Shown here: in pieces, positions 1 through 7,856 of the stretch
How the letters are laid out: the number at the start of each line of letters is the position of its first letter
How positions within the stretch are numbered: position 1 is the first letter of the stretch
DNA from: Mycobacterium paraffinicum
GTDB lineage: Bacteria; Actinomycetota; Actinomycetes; Mycobacteriales; Mycobacteriaceae
Assembly (NCBI RefSeq): GCF_001907675.1
Contig: NZ_MPNT01000032.1
Coordinates: 1-64,000 of the forward strand
Reading direction: 5' to 3'
DNA: 64,000 nucleotides
Notes under the pieces: model-generated
What the model was told of the DNA's origin: nothing
The model's input: the letters and a program-made list of their open reading frames with translations, nothing else
The model's database searches: none
Translations under genes and position numbers: made by a program

Positions 1-93
1 GTATTGGTCGACGCGGCCCTCCCAGCTCCGCCGCCGGCCCCGCCGGCGCCGGAATCGGCCCCGCCCGGCGATCCCGGAATTGCGAATCCTTAA
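1..93 (+). CDS. 3' end of a Pro/Ala-rich protein (partial)
   Basis: Frame 1 is open from the window edge to a TAA at 91-93 and encodes 30 residues dominated by Pro and Ala, ending in PGDPGIANP. Such tails are common on exported mycobacterial proteins, and in H37Rv the gene before the ABM-domain gene Rv1117 is annotated as possibly exported. The start and body lie outside the window, so no function can be given. It could be a chance open frame in GC-rich DNA. Confidence 0.35.
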   Translation, partial: VLVDAALPAPPPAPPAPESAPPGDPGIANP

Positions 94-255
94 CGAATTG
101 AATTCGTGGAGGATTCGATTCGACGCACAGATTATTTCCGTGGTACATATGTCCGCGCCCTACCAGAGTGAAATAGGCCCGAACTCGTGGAGTTTGTGAC
201 CTAGGCCACTTGACGGGCGGGGTCGAGCTGCCCAGGATTTGTGGAAAACGAAGTG

Positions 256-297
256 AAGTGTGCCCCGCCTGTCGATTAAGAGGGCCGGGGCACACTT
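256..297. terminator. Hairpin terminator
   Basis: A perfect 12-bp inverted repeat (256-267 pairs with 286-297, arm AAGTGTGCCCCG) encloses an 18-nt loop and is followed by a short T run. It lies between the partial upstream gene and the ABM-domain gene, so it probably ends transcription entering from the left edge. Positions 94-255 hold AT-rich sequence but no gene. Confidence 0.6.
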
Positions 298-393
298 TGC
301 TGGCAGTCCCGTGACACGGGCGGATATGCTGGCGCTGCCCGCCCCGTATCGGGCGGGCGTAGTTTCTCCCCGCGAGTAAGGCGGATACCGGCC

Positions 394-717
394 GTGATCT
401 TCATCGTCGTCAAGTTCGAGACCAAGCCCGAGTGGACGGATCGCTGGACTGATCTGGTCGCCTCGTTCACCGCGGCCACCCGCGCCGAGGACGGCAACCT
501 ATGGTTCGAGTGGTCGCGCAGCCTGGACAACCCAGCGGAGTACGTGTTGGTGGAGGCGTTCCGTGACGACGCGGCGGGCGCTGTCCACGTCAATAGCGAT
601 CACTTCAAACGGGCGATGCAAGAGCTCCCGAAGGCCCTCACGTCCACCCCGAAGATCATCAACCAGACGATCGATGCGACGGGATGGTCGGAACTGGGCG
701 AGATGTCAGTCGGCTAG
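394..717 (+). CDS. Antibiotic biosynthesis monooxygenase (ABM) domain protein
   Basis: A 107-residue protein with the dimeric alpha/beta-barrel ABM fold pattern: an N-terminal strand (MIFIVVKFETKPEW), a central GNLWFEWSRS strand and VLVEAFRDDAAGAVHVNSDHF, typical of small quinol monooxygenase-like proteins. Some family members oxidise quinones without cofactor, but the substrate here is unknown. The start is a GTG at 394 and no better start follows. It corresponds by position and size to Rv1117 of M. tuberculosis. It converges on the next gene, overlapping it by 4 bp at the stop codons. Confidence 0.8.
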   Translation: MIFIVVKFETKPEWTDRWTDLVASFTAATRAEDGNLWFEWSRSLDNPAEYVLVEAFRDDAAGAVHVNSDHFKRAMQELPKALTSTPKIINQTIDATGWSELGEMSVG

Positions 718-1442
718 CCGGCTTCGCCTACCGTCACGGTGATTTCGCCGCCCAGTTGGTAGCCCGGCGCCAGCGGAAGCGTGTCACCGCTCCAGAACTT
801 GCCGGGGTCGAACCAGTTCGCGTCCTTGTCGGTGTTGAGCAATCCCATTTCCTCGTAGGTGATCGCCACCGTCTCCGCGCAATAGGCCGTGGAAAGGCTC
901 ATCTTGCGATCCTCCCGCCGACGCCGGGTCTGCTCGCGAACCTTGCTGTCCACCACCGGGATTCCGCGCACCCAGTCGTTGATGGTCGGGAGCCGGCCGC
1001 GAAACCAGCGACCGGTCAGCCGCGCGGTGGTGGGAAACGCGGTGCCGTCCATGCGCGCAATCACCCGCAGCAGCTTGTTCTCCTGGTCGCGGGTCGGGTT
1101 GGGCGTGAGCTGGCGCAGCCAACATCGCTGCTGATACCGCTGCGTCCACTGCAGGACGGCCTGGCGCAGATCGTTGAGCTGCACGCCCCGGTGGTTGGTG
1201 CCGGTCCACATGTCGACGAGCTTGTCGCCCAACTCGGCGTGCCAGATCAGCGGCGGCAGGTCGTCGATGGCCACCGTCATGCCCACGTGATTCACCGGTG
1301 CGTTCGTCAGCGTCTGAATCGCGCGGTCGGGCCGCGAGCGGCCGCGAAACAACCAAAGATCGCCGGTGCGAGTCTCGTTCAGGGCCTGATCGAGGGTCAG
1401 CGTCATGAGCGTGTCGATGCCTGTGTCCGGTTGCAAGGGCAC
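714..1442 (-). CDS. Permuted papain-like (NlpC/P60-type) putative hydrolase
   Basis: A protein of about 240 residues with the layout of the circularly permuted papain-like fold (YiiX/YaeF type): near the N-terminus a GDLWLFRGRS strand followed by a candidate catalytic His in NHVGM, and near the C-terminus a candidate nucleophile Cys in AYCAETV. No signal peptide is seen, so it is probably cytoplasmic. Family members hydrolyse amide or ester bonds; the substrate is unknown. The longest start is GTG at 1442. An ATG at 1406 (MTLTLDQALNE) is a good alternative, since the conserved part begins just after it. By position it corresponds to Rv1118c. The catalytic assignment is inferred from motif order only. 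Confidence 0.65.
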   Translation of the reverse strand: MPLQPDTGIDTLMTLTLDQALNETRTGDLWLFRGRSRPDRAIQTLTNAPVNHVGMTVAIDDLPPLIWHAELGDKLVDMWTGTNHRGVQLNDLRQAVLQWTQRYQQRCWLRQLTPNPTRDQENKLLRVIARMDGTAFPTTARLTGRWFRGRLPTINDWVRGIPVVDSKVREQTRRRREDRKMSLSTAYCAETVAITYEEMGLLNTDKDANWFDPGKFWSGDTLPLAPGYQLGGEITVTVGEAG

Positions 1443-1474
1443 ACAAGTTAATCACAGCCGAATACGCTGTGTTC

Positions 1475-1684
1475 ATGCGCAGAGTGTGGAAGTGGGTTGG
1501 GCTGGCCGGAGTCGCCGGTGTCGTCGCCGGGGGCGCGCTGGTGGCGCGCGACCAACGCAAACGACGCGCCTACACCGCGGACGAAGTCCGGTCGCGGCTA
1601 CATCAACGGCTGGCCGAGTACGACGCGGAGGGCTTTCAGTCCAGGTCGGGATCGGCCGGGGCCTCGACGGCGAACAACGAATAG
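1475..1684 (+). CDS. Small single-pass membrane protein
   Basis: A 69-residue protein with a hydrophobic N-terminal segment ([18 protein letters not shown], about residues 6-25) followed by a basic stretch (RDQRKRR) and a short charged tail, suggesting a membrane anchor with the tail in the cytoplasm. ATG 1475 is preferred over the in-frame GTG at 1469. The last 49 bp overlap the convergent adenylate cyclase gene. It is divergent from the papain-like gene with only about 30 bp between, so the two probably share a promoter region. No family is recognised. Confidence 0.55.
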   Translation: MRRVWKWVGLAGVAGVVAGGALVARDQRKRRAYTADEVRSRLHQRLAEYDAEGFQSRSGSAGASTANNE

Positions 1685-2460
1685 GTTCCCGAGAAGCCTT
1701 TCAGCTCGACCTCGCGGCCCTTGTCGAAGCGGATATCGTCGCAGTCGGAAAGGGCGTCCCGCACAGGCTGACTCACCAAGATCTCGCCGCCGGCGGCCTG
1801 AGCCGCCACCCGCGCCGCCATCGCGACGTTGCGGCCGAACAGATCATCGCCCCGGCGCACCGACCGGCCCATGTGGATACCGATCCGAACGCGAATCTCC
1901 TCGTGCCGCTTACGTTTTGCGTCCCTGCGCAGCGCGCGTTGCAGGTCGATGCCGCACCGCACCGCCTGGTCGGCGCGGGAGAAGGCGATCATGAAGCCGT
2001 CGCCCTGACTCTTTACCACGTGACCGGACCGCCGGCGAACCAGGTCTGACACCAGCTTGTCATGTGCGCCAATAAGTTTGACCCAGGCGCGGTCACCGAT
2101 CCGCTCGTTGAGCGCGGTCGATTCCTCGATGTCGGAGAACAGGATCACCACCCGGCCGTCCGGGGTGACCTTCGCCAGGTCAGGTCGTTCCACCTCCGCC
2201 CAATCGGCGAGCTCCTCGATCGAGCCGCGCACCGCGGCCCCGAAGCCTTCTTTTCGGACCACGTTGGCGGTGTTCCAGACGGTCTTGAGGGCCTCGCGCC
2301 CTCCCGAGAGGAGCCAGCTGCGCGTGTCGGTCCGCTGCCGCAATTCGTCGATCTCCTGCCGGCTGCGCACCAGCAACCGCGAAAGCACGGCGAGCGCCAC
2401 GGCTTCGATCACGGCGACACCGGCCAAGACGTACACCGTGATATGCAGCGCATCACCCAC
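1636..2460 (-). CDS. Membrane-anchored class III adenylate cyclase
   Basis: A 274-residue protein: an N-terminal membrane segment (about residues 5-28), a charged helical linker, then a class III nucleotide cyclase domain from about residue 100. The catalytic set looks complete: metal-binding Asp110 (FSDIEEST) and Asp154 (SQGDGF), substrate-specifying Lys150 and Asp206 (GDDLFG), and transition-state Asn211 and Arg217 (NVAMAAR). It should make cAMP from ATP at the inner membrane face, probably as a homodimer. The start is GTG 2460, just before the hydrophobic segment; a much longer open frame upstream runs antisense to zwf1 and is not credible. It corresponds to Rv1120c, which I recall as shortened and probably inactive in H37Rv. 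Confidence 0.85.
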   Translation of the reverse strand: MGDALHITVYVLAGVAVIEAVALAVLSRLLVRSRQEIDELRQRTDTRSWLLSGGREALKTVWNTANVVRKEGFGAAVRGSIEELADWAEVERPDLAKVTPDGRVVILFSDIEESTALNERIGDRAWVKLIGAHDKLVSDLVRRRSGHVVKSQGDGFMIAFSRADQAVRCGIDLQRALRRDAKRKRHEEIRVRIGIHMGRSVRRGDDLFGRNVAMAARVAAQAAGGEILVSQPVRDALSDCDDIRFDKGREVELKGFSGTYSLFAVEAPADPDLD

Positions 2461-2583
2461 GCAAGCATCCTGCCAAGGCCGCGATGGCTTGCGGTTGTCG
2501 GGCCTGTGTGCGGTGTCTAGTGTTAGGTCCGACCGCCGCGGGTAGTGAGTCTTCAAAGAGCCAACGACTTCGGAGGTGCGGGC

Positions 2584-3990
2584 TTGGCTGTCGGCGGGGA
2601 CAACTTCTCGAACAAGCTGGTGATCTTTGGCATCACCGGCGATCTGGCGCGCAAGATGACCTACCGCGCCTTGTACCGCCTCGAGGCGCGCAAATTGCTC
2701 GACGTCCCGATCATCGGCGTGGCCAGTGACGACATGCCGCTCGAGAAGCTCGTCGAGCGCGCCCGCGAGGCCATCAAGGCCTCCGGCGGGGAGGTCGACG
2801 ACGCCGTCTTCGACCGGCTCGCCGGCCGGCTGTCCTATCTGCACGGCGACGTCACCGACGCAGAGCTGTACGGCCGGCTCGCCAAGGAGATCGGCGAAGA
2901 CTGCCGGCCGCTGTACTACCTGGAAATGCCGCCGTCGCTGTTCGCCCCGATCGTCGAGAACCTCGCCAAGGCCGACCTGCTGGAGTGCAGTCGGGTCGCG
3001 GTGGAGAAGCCGTTCGGCCATGACCTGGCCTCGGCGCGCGACCTGAACGCCCGGCTGCGTGCGGTGCTCGACGAAGACCAGATCCTGCGGGTGGACCACT
3101 TCCTGGGCAAGCAGCCTGTTGAAGAGCTGCAATACCTGCGCTTCGCGAACAACGCCCTGGCCAAGCTGTGGGACCGCGACAGCATCTCCGAAATCCACAT
3201 CACCATGGCCGAGGATTTCGGCATCGAGGACCGCGGCAAGTTCTACGACGCGGTGGGCACCCTGCGCGACGTCGTGCAAAACCATCTGCTGCAGGTGCTC
3301 GCGTTGGTTGCGATGGAGCCCCCGGTCGGTCCCAGCGCCGACGACCTGAACGACAAGAAGGCCGAGGTGTTCCGGGCGATGCCGGCGCTGAATCCCGAGC
3401 GGTGCGTGCGCGGCCAGTACCGCGGCTACACCGACGTCGACGGGGTCGCGAAGGATTCGCAAACCGAGACCTACATCGCGTTGCAGACTGAGATCGACAA
3501 CTGGCGCTGGGCCGGTGTGCCGATCTTCCTGCGCGCCGGAAAGGCGCTGCCGGAGAGGGTGACCGAGGTGCGGATGTTCCTGCACCACGTTCCCGGATTT
3601 TCGTTTCTGCCGAACCGCCGGCCACCCGAGCCCAACCAGATCGTGCTGCGCATCGATCCCGATCCCGGGATGCGGTTGCAGTTGTCGGCCCAACTCGGCG
3701 AGGGATGGCACGACGTGCACCTGGACTCGTCGTTCGCCGAGGACCTCGGGGAAGCCGTGCGGCCCTACGAACGGCTCCTGTACGCCGCGCTCACCGGGGA
3801 CCGGCAGCTGTTCGCCCGGGAAGACGCCATCGAGGAGACGTGGCGGATCGTGCAGCCCGTGCTGGACAGGCCGAGCCGCATCCACCACTACGACCAGGGG
3901 TCGTGGGGGCCCCAGGCCGCGCAGTCGCTGCTCCACGGTCATCGCAGCTGGCAAGAGCCGTGGCTGCCCAAGCGCACGTCGTCACAGTAA
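2584..3990 (+). CDS. zwf1: Glucose-6-phosphate 1-dehydrogenase
   Basis: It oxidises glucose 6-phosphate to 6-phosphogluconolactone with NADP+ (or a related cofactor), the first step of the oxidative pentose phosphate pathway, in the cytoplasm. About 468 residues. Visible are the dinucleotide-binding GITGDLARK near residue 16, AVEKPFGHD, and the substrate-binding RVDHFLGK at about 169-176 with the catalytic His further on. I chose TTG 2584 because GGAGGT lies 6 nt upstream and the length matches M. tuberculosis Zwf1; GTG 2545 is an in-frame alternative adding 13 residues. gnd2 follows after 15 bp, so the two are co-transcribed and catalyse successive oxidative steps. Confidence 0.95.
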   Translation: MAVGGDNFSNKLVIFGITGDLARKMTYRALYRLEARKLLDVPIIGVASDDMPLEKLVERAREAIKASGGEVDDAVFDRLAGRLSYLHGDVTDAELYGRLAKEIGEDCRPLYYLEMPPSLFAPIVENLAKADLLECSRVAVEKPFGHDLASARDLNARLRAVLDEDQILRVDHFLGKQPVEELQYLRFANNALAKLWDRDSISEIHITMAEDFGIEDRGKFYDAVGTLRDVVQNHLLQVLALVAMEPPVGPSADDLNDKKAEVFRAMPALNPERCVRGQYRGYTDVDGVAKDSQTETYIALQTEIDNWRWAGVPIFLRAGKALPERVTEVRMFLHHVPGFSFLPNRRPPEPNQIVLRIDPDPGMRLQLSAQLGEGWHDVHLDSSFAEDLGEAVRPYERLLYAALTGDRQLFAREDAIEETWRIVQPVLDRPSRIHHYDQGSWGPQAAQSLLHGHRSWQEPWLPKRTSSQ

Positions 3991-4005
3991 GGAGAACCGG
4001 AAGAG

Positions 4006-5028
4006 ATGCAGCTCGGGATGATCGGACTCGGCCGGATGGGCGCCAACATCGTCCGCCGCGTCGCCAAGGACGGACACGAATGCGTCGTCTACGACCACAA
4101 CCCTGACGCGGTCAAGGCGATGGCGGGGGAGGAGCGGACCACCGGTGTGTCGTCGCTGCGGGAGCTCGCCGAGAAGCTGACCGCGCCGCGGGTGGTCTGG
4201 GTGATGGTGCCGGCCGGGACCATCACGACGGGCGTCATCGAGGAGCTGGCCAAGACGCTGGACTCCGGAGACATCGTCATCGACGGCGGCAACTCGTACT
4301 ACCGCGACGACATCAGCCACGCAAAGACCCTGTCGGAGAAGGGAATTCACCTGCTCGACTGCGGCACCAGCGGTGGTGTGTGGGGCCGGGAGCGTGGCTA
4401 TTGCCTGATGATCGGCGGCGACGACGACGCTTTCCTGCACGCCGAGCCCATCTTCGCCAGCGTCGCTCCCGGGGTGGACGCGGCGCCGCGTACGCCGGGC
4501 CGGGACGGCGAGGTCGCCCGATCGGAAAAGGGCTACCTGCACTGCGGGCCGTCCGGCGCCGGGCACTTCGTCAAGATGGTGCACAACGGCATCGAGTACG
4601 GCATGATGGCGTCGCTGGCCGAGGGGCTCAACATCCTGCGCAACGCCGACGTCGGCAAGCACGTGCAGGAGGGTGACGCCGAAACCGCGCCGCTGTCGAA
4701 TCCTGAGTTCTACCAATACGACTTCGACATCCCCGAGGTCGCCGAGGTGTGGCGCAGGGGCAGCGTGATCGGTTCCTGGCTGCTCGACCTGACGGCGATC
4801 GCGCTGCACGATTCGCCCGACCTCAAGGAGTTCTCCGGGCGGGTGTCCGACTCCGGGGAGGGTCGGTGGACCGCCATCGCGGCGATCGACGAGGGGGTCC
4901 CTTCGCCGGTGTTGACGACCGCGCTGCAGTCCCGCTTCGCCTCGCGGTCACTCGATGACTTCGCCAACAAGGCGTTGTCGGCGATGCGCAAGCAATTCGG
5001 GGGGCATGCCGAGAAGCCGGCCAACTAG
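4006..5028 (+). CDS. gnd2: 6-phosphogluconate dehydrogenase, decarboxylating (short form)
   Basis: It converts 6-phosphogluconate to ribulose 5-phosphate and CO2 with reduction of NAD(P)+. The 340-residue length fits the short GndA-type subfamily rather than the 470-residue enzyme of enterics. It has the Rossmann motif GLGRMG at 6-11, the substrate-binding GTSGGVWG region, and the catalytic FVKMVHNGIEYGMM segment carrying the Lys and His-Asn-Gly-Ile-Glu-Tyr set. ATG 4006 is preceded by AAGGAGAA. The gene forms an operon with zwf1 just upstream and ends in an intergenic region that holds a tandem repeat. Confidence 0.93.
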   Translation: MQLGMIGLGRMGANIVRRVAKDGHECVVYDHNPDAVKAMAGEERTTGVSSLRELAEKLTAPRVVWVMVPAGTITTGVIEELAKTLDSGDIVIDGGNSYYRDDISHAKTLSEKGIHLLDCGTSGGVWGRERGYCLMIGGDDDAFLHAEPIFASVAPGVDAAPRTPGRDGEVARSEKGYLHCGPSGAGHFVKMVHNGIEYGMMASLAEGLNILRNADVGKHVQEGDAETAPLSNPEFYQYDFDIPEVAEVWRRGSVIGSWLLDLTAIALHDSPDLKEFSGRVSDSGEGRWTAIAAIDEGVPSPVLTTALQSRFASRSLDDFANKALSAMRKQFGGHAEKPAN

Positions 5029-5200
5029 CGTCGCGAGTCATTAATCCGCTTGCAGTTGCAGTGAATCCGTTCGCCGACCGTGGGGGATCTGCACCAAAAT
5101 TCGCTGAAATCCGTGTATAACCGCCACACTCGGTGCGCATCGGAGGTCGAGTCGGCCGTCCTCTGCTGGCGGTAAACCTACGACTCACGACACTAGGGTC

Positions 5201-5380
5201 GGGTCGCCACCGTCGGGCCGTGGCGATCGCGAGGGCGGCGGAGCCGGGCGATGCGGGTCGCCACCATCGGGCCGTGGCGATCGCGAGGGCGGCGTAGCCG
5301 GGCGATGCGGGTCGCCACCGTCGGGCCGTGGCGATCGCGAGGGCGGCGTAGCCGGGCGATGCGGGTCGCCACCGTCGGGC
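5201..5380. repeat. 54-bp tandem repeat, 3.3 copies
   Basis: Copies start at 5201, 5255, 5309 and 5363 (the last partial, 18 bp), with an exact period of 54 bp and only one or two differences between copies. Each begins GGGTCGCCACC and ends GAGCCGGGCGATGC or TAGCCGGGCGATGC, with GGCGATCGCGAGGGCGGCG inside. The array touches the stop codon of the bpoB-like gene. A related sequence in the opposite orientation lies at 31240-31386, also beside a stop codon, so this is a dispersed, post-gene repeat family. Copy number probably varies between strains. The 170 bp between gnd2 and the array hold no gene. Confidence 0.85.
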
Positions 5381-6244
5381 TCAGTGGCGCTTGACGAACT
5401 TGACCACCGCGTCGCTGAACGCGTCGTTGTCGTCACCGGCCGCGGTGTGCCCGGCTTTGGGCAGCTCGACGAATTCCGCCCGGGGCACCGTGGCCAGAAA
5501 GTGCCGAACGCCCTCGGGGCTCACGACGTCGGACAGCTTCCCGCGAATCAGCAGAACCGGAATCGACAGGCTCTTCGCGGCCTGCTCGAACTTCTCCGTG
5601 CGCAACTCGGGATCGTCGCCCGGCTTGGTCATGAATGCCGGATCCCAGTGCCAGTACCAGCGGCCGTCGCGGAGGCGCAGGTTCTTCTTCAACCCCTCGG
5701 GGCTGCGCGGCTTGTCTCGATACGGCAGGTAGGCGGCGACAGCGTCGGCGGCCTCCTCCAGCGAGTCGAAACCGTCGAGGCCGCTGATCATGAAATCGCG
5801 GATGCGGGCGCTGCCGCCCTTCTCGAATCGCGGCACCACGTCGACGAGGACCAGTCGCGTCACCTGCGCCGGTCCGGCCCGATGGGCGGCGAGGATGCCG
5901 GTCAGCCCGCCCATGCTCGCCCCGATGATCATCACCGGCCTGCCGATCGCCTCGATCACCCGCAGGACGTCGGCGGTCAGGGTGTCGACGTCGTAGTCGG
6001 CGTCGGGCGCGCGATCGCTGTCACCGTGTCCGCGGGTGTCAAGCGCCACGACGTGCAGGCCCTCGTCCGCCAGGATTTGACCGGTGTTTTTCCACGAATG
6101 CCGGTTCTGCCCGCCGCCGTGCAGCATCAGCACGCTGGGCCGGCCGGCGCCGCCCGTCCCGTGATTCCATTCGTCGGCGACCAGGGTGATCCCGCCGACA
6201 CCGGAAAACTCGACCGTCTCGGGGGTGCTGCTGACGGTGCTCAT
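5381..6244 (-). CDS. bpoB: Alpha/beta hydrolase, BpoB-like
   Basis: A 287-residue alpha/beta-hydrolase: oxyanion-hole HGGG at 42-45, nucleophile elbow GASMGG with Ser110, a late acid (RGKLSDVVSPEG) and His in AGHTAAGD near the C-terminus. H37Rv annotates this locus (Rv1123c) as a non-haem peroxidase BpoB. That name reflects family resemblance to bacterial haloperoxidases; esterase or C-C hydrolase activity is equally possible. There is no signal peptide, so it is cytoplasmic. It sits convergent to zwf1-gnd2 and divergent from the VOC gene. Confidence 0.8.
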   Translation of the reverse strand: MSTVSSTPETVEFSGVGGITLVADEWNHGTGGAGRPSVLMLHGGGQNRHSWKNTGQILADEGLHVVALDTRGHGDSDRAPDADYDVDTLTADVLRVIEAIGRPVMIIGASMGGLTGILAAHRAGPAQVTRLVLVDVVPRFEKGGSARIRDFMISGLDGFDSLEEAADAVAAYLPYRDKPRSPEGLKKNLRLRDGRWYWHWDPAFMTKPGDDPELRTEKFEQAAKSLSIPVLLIRGKLSDVVSPEGVRHFLATVPRAEFVELPKAGHTAAGDDNDAFSDAVVKFVKRH

Positions 6245-6365
6245 GTGACCTGACGTTACATAGCGCGTATATGCACCGTTCGCCGGGGCGACGACGCGAT
6301 GAGTTTTCGCCCCGGCCGGGGTCTATCAGGACGACACCCACGAGCCAGCAAGGAGGACGTTGCCC

Positions 6366-6839
6366 ATGCCATCGATCACCCCGTCGTTGTGGTTCGACCA
6401 CGACTTGGAGGAGGCAGCCAGGTTCTACACCTCGGTCTTCCCGAACTCCCACATCGAGGGCTTCAACCGAACCACCGAGGCCGGACCCGGCGAACCGGGC
6501 ACCGTCCTGTCCGGCAGCTTCGTGCTGGACGGCACCCGGTTCATCGGCATCAACGGCGGCCCGCACTTCCAGTTCAGCGAGGCCGTGTCCTTCACGATCC
6601 ACTGCAAGGATCAGGACGAGGTCGACTACTACTGGCAACGGCTGACCGACGGCGGCGAGGAATCGCAATGCGGCTGGTGCAAAGACCGCTTCGGCCTGAG
6701 CTGGCAGATCGTCCCGGACCGGCTATATGAGTTGATCGGTGATCCCGACCGGGCGCGCGCGGCGGCGGCCACGCAAGCGATGTACGGCATGCGCAAGATC
6801 ATCATCGCCGATTTGGACCGAGCCGCCGCACAGGTATAG
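6366..6839 (+). CDS. VOC-superfamily (PhnB/glyoxalase-like) protein
   Basis: A 157-residue protein of the PhnB-like branch of the vicinal-oxygen-chelate superfamily: SLWFDHDLEEAARFYTSVFP at the start, GTVLSGSFVLDG, GGPHFQFSEAVSFTIHCKDQ, and WGxxxxxxGLSWQIVP-like residues in CGWCKDRFGLSWQIVP. Members of this branch are often labelled 3-demethylubiquinone methyltransferase-like, but that activity is doubtful and I assign none. ATG 6366 was chosen over TTG 6360 because the AAGGAGG site is 9 nt from the ATG. The gene appears inserted between the bpoB and ephC homologues compared with H37Rv. Confidence 0.8.
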   Translation: MPSITPSLWFDHDLEEAARFYTSVFPNSHIEGFNRTTEAGPGEPGTVLSGSFVLDGTRFIGINGGPHFQFSEAVSFTIHCKDQDEVDYYWQRLTDGGEESQCGWCKDRFGLSWQIVPDRLYELIGDPDRARAAAATQAMYGMRKIIIADLDRAAAQV

Positions 6840-6950
6840 CGAAACTCCCTGTCACAGCTGCGATTTGACCGCTTGGGGCATGCGGTCGGTGCGTCGTGGA
6901 CCCGCACGCGTTAGGTTGGTCCGTGCGGACGCGCCGAGCAGGGAGTGAAC

Positions 6951-7856
6951 ATGGGTGAACCGGGCTGGATCGACGTGCCGAGCCCTGCAGGGAACCTGAA
7001 GGCACTCACTTGGGGGCACCACGACGCCCCCCTCGCGGTGTGCCTGCACGGCTTCCCCGACACACCCTACGGATTTCGCAAAATCGCTCCCCGGCTCGTG
7101 GAGGCGGGCTGGCGGGTGGTGGCGCCGTTCATGCGCGGGTACGCGCCGTCCTCGATTCCGGCCGACGGCAGCTATCACGTCGGCGCGATGATGGACGACG
7201 CCCTGCGGGTCCGTTCGGCCGCGGGGGGCACCGACGCTGACGTGGTGATCGGCCACGACTGGGGCGCGATCGCCACCACCGGTCTGGCCGCCATGCCCGA
7301 CAGCCCGTTCACCAAGGCGGTGATCATGTCCGTGCCACCCTCGGCGGCCTTCCGTCGACGGGCCGGCGCCGGCGAGCGCGCCCGGCTGATCGCACACCTG
7401 GCGCGGCAGTTGTTGCGCAGCTGGTACATCATGTACTTCCAATTACCTTGGCTGCCAGAGCGTTCCGAGTCGTGGGTGCTGCCCCTGCTGTGGCGTCGAT
7501 GGTCGCCGGGATATCGCGCCGACGAGGATCTGCGCCACGTCGACGCGGCAATCGGGACGCCGGAGAGCTGGCGCGCGGCGCTTGGACCGTACCGCGCCAC
7601 GATCCGCAACACCCGGCCACCCGCGCGGTATGCCGAGCTGAACGAGCTGTGGACCGAGGAGCCCGTGTGGCCGTGCCTGTACCTGCACGGCCGCGACGAC
7701 GGCTGCATGACACCGGCTTTCGTCCCCTGGGCGGAGAAGGCGTTGCCGCCGGGCAGCGAGGTGGCCATCGTCGAACACGCGGGGCACTTCCTACAGCTCG
7801 AACAGCCGGACAAGGTCGCCGACCTGGTGCTCGGGTTCATCGGCGCAGCCGGCTAA
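6951..7856 (+). CDS. ephC: Epoxide hydrolase-type alpha/beta hydrolase
   Basis: A protein of about 301 residues with HGFP oxyanion motif at 33-36, an Asp nucleophile in GHDWGA (Asp103) as in epoxide hydrolases and haloalkane dehalogenases, a cap domain, a late acid in HGRDDGCM and His in AGHFLQLEQP. The Asp nucleophile and HGFP favour an epoxide hydrolase making diols from lipid or xenobiotic epoxides. ATG 6951 was chosen over GTG 6945; CAGGGAG lies just upstream. The downstream acyltransferase-like gene starts directly after this gene's TAA, so the two are coupled. By position it is Rv1124 (EphC). Confidence 0.8.
   Translation: MGEPGWIDVPSPAGNLKALTWGHHDAPLAVCLHGFPDTPYGFRKIAPRLVEAGWRVVAPFMRGYAPSSIPADGSYHVGAMMDDALRVRSAAGGTDADVVIGHDWGAIATTGLAAMPDSPFTKAVIMSVPPSAAFRRRAGAGERARLIAHLARQLLRSWYIMYFQLPWLPERSESWVLPLLWRRWSPGYRADEDLRHVDAAIGTPESWRAALGPYRATIRNTRPPARYAELNELWTEEPVWPCLYLHGRDDGCMTPAFVPWAEKALPPGSEVAIVEHAGHFLQLEQPDKVADLVLGFIGAAG

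Noticed and set aside
276..593. 105-residue minus-strand frame opposite the ABM gene
   Set aside because: Ser/Arg-rich antisense shadow overlapping a hairpin terminator.
2461..3954. Continuation of the adenylate cyclase frame upstream to give a 772-residue minus-strand ORF
   Set aside because: It runs fully antisense to zwf1, with composition typical of a shadow frame (His/Gln/Val-rich). The hydrophobic N-terminus and GTG 2460 mark the true start.
5201..5380. CRISPR array
   Set aside because: The repeats are contiguous, without unique spacers, and no cas gene is near.
5185..5436. Minus-strand frame encoding a repetitive protein (PDGGDPHRPATPPSRS units)
   Set aside because: It merely translates the 54-bp array and overlaps bpoB; no start signal.
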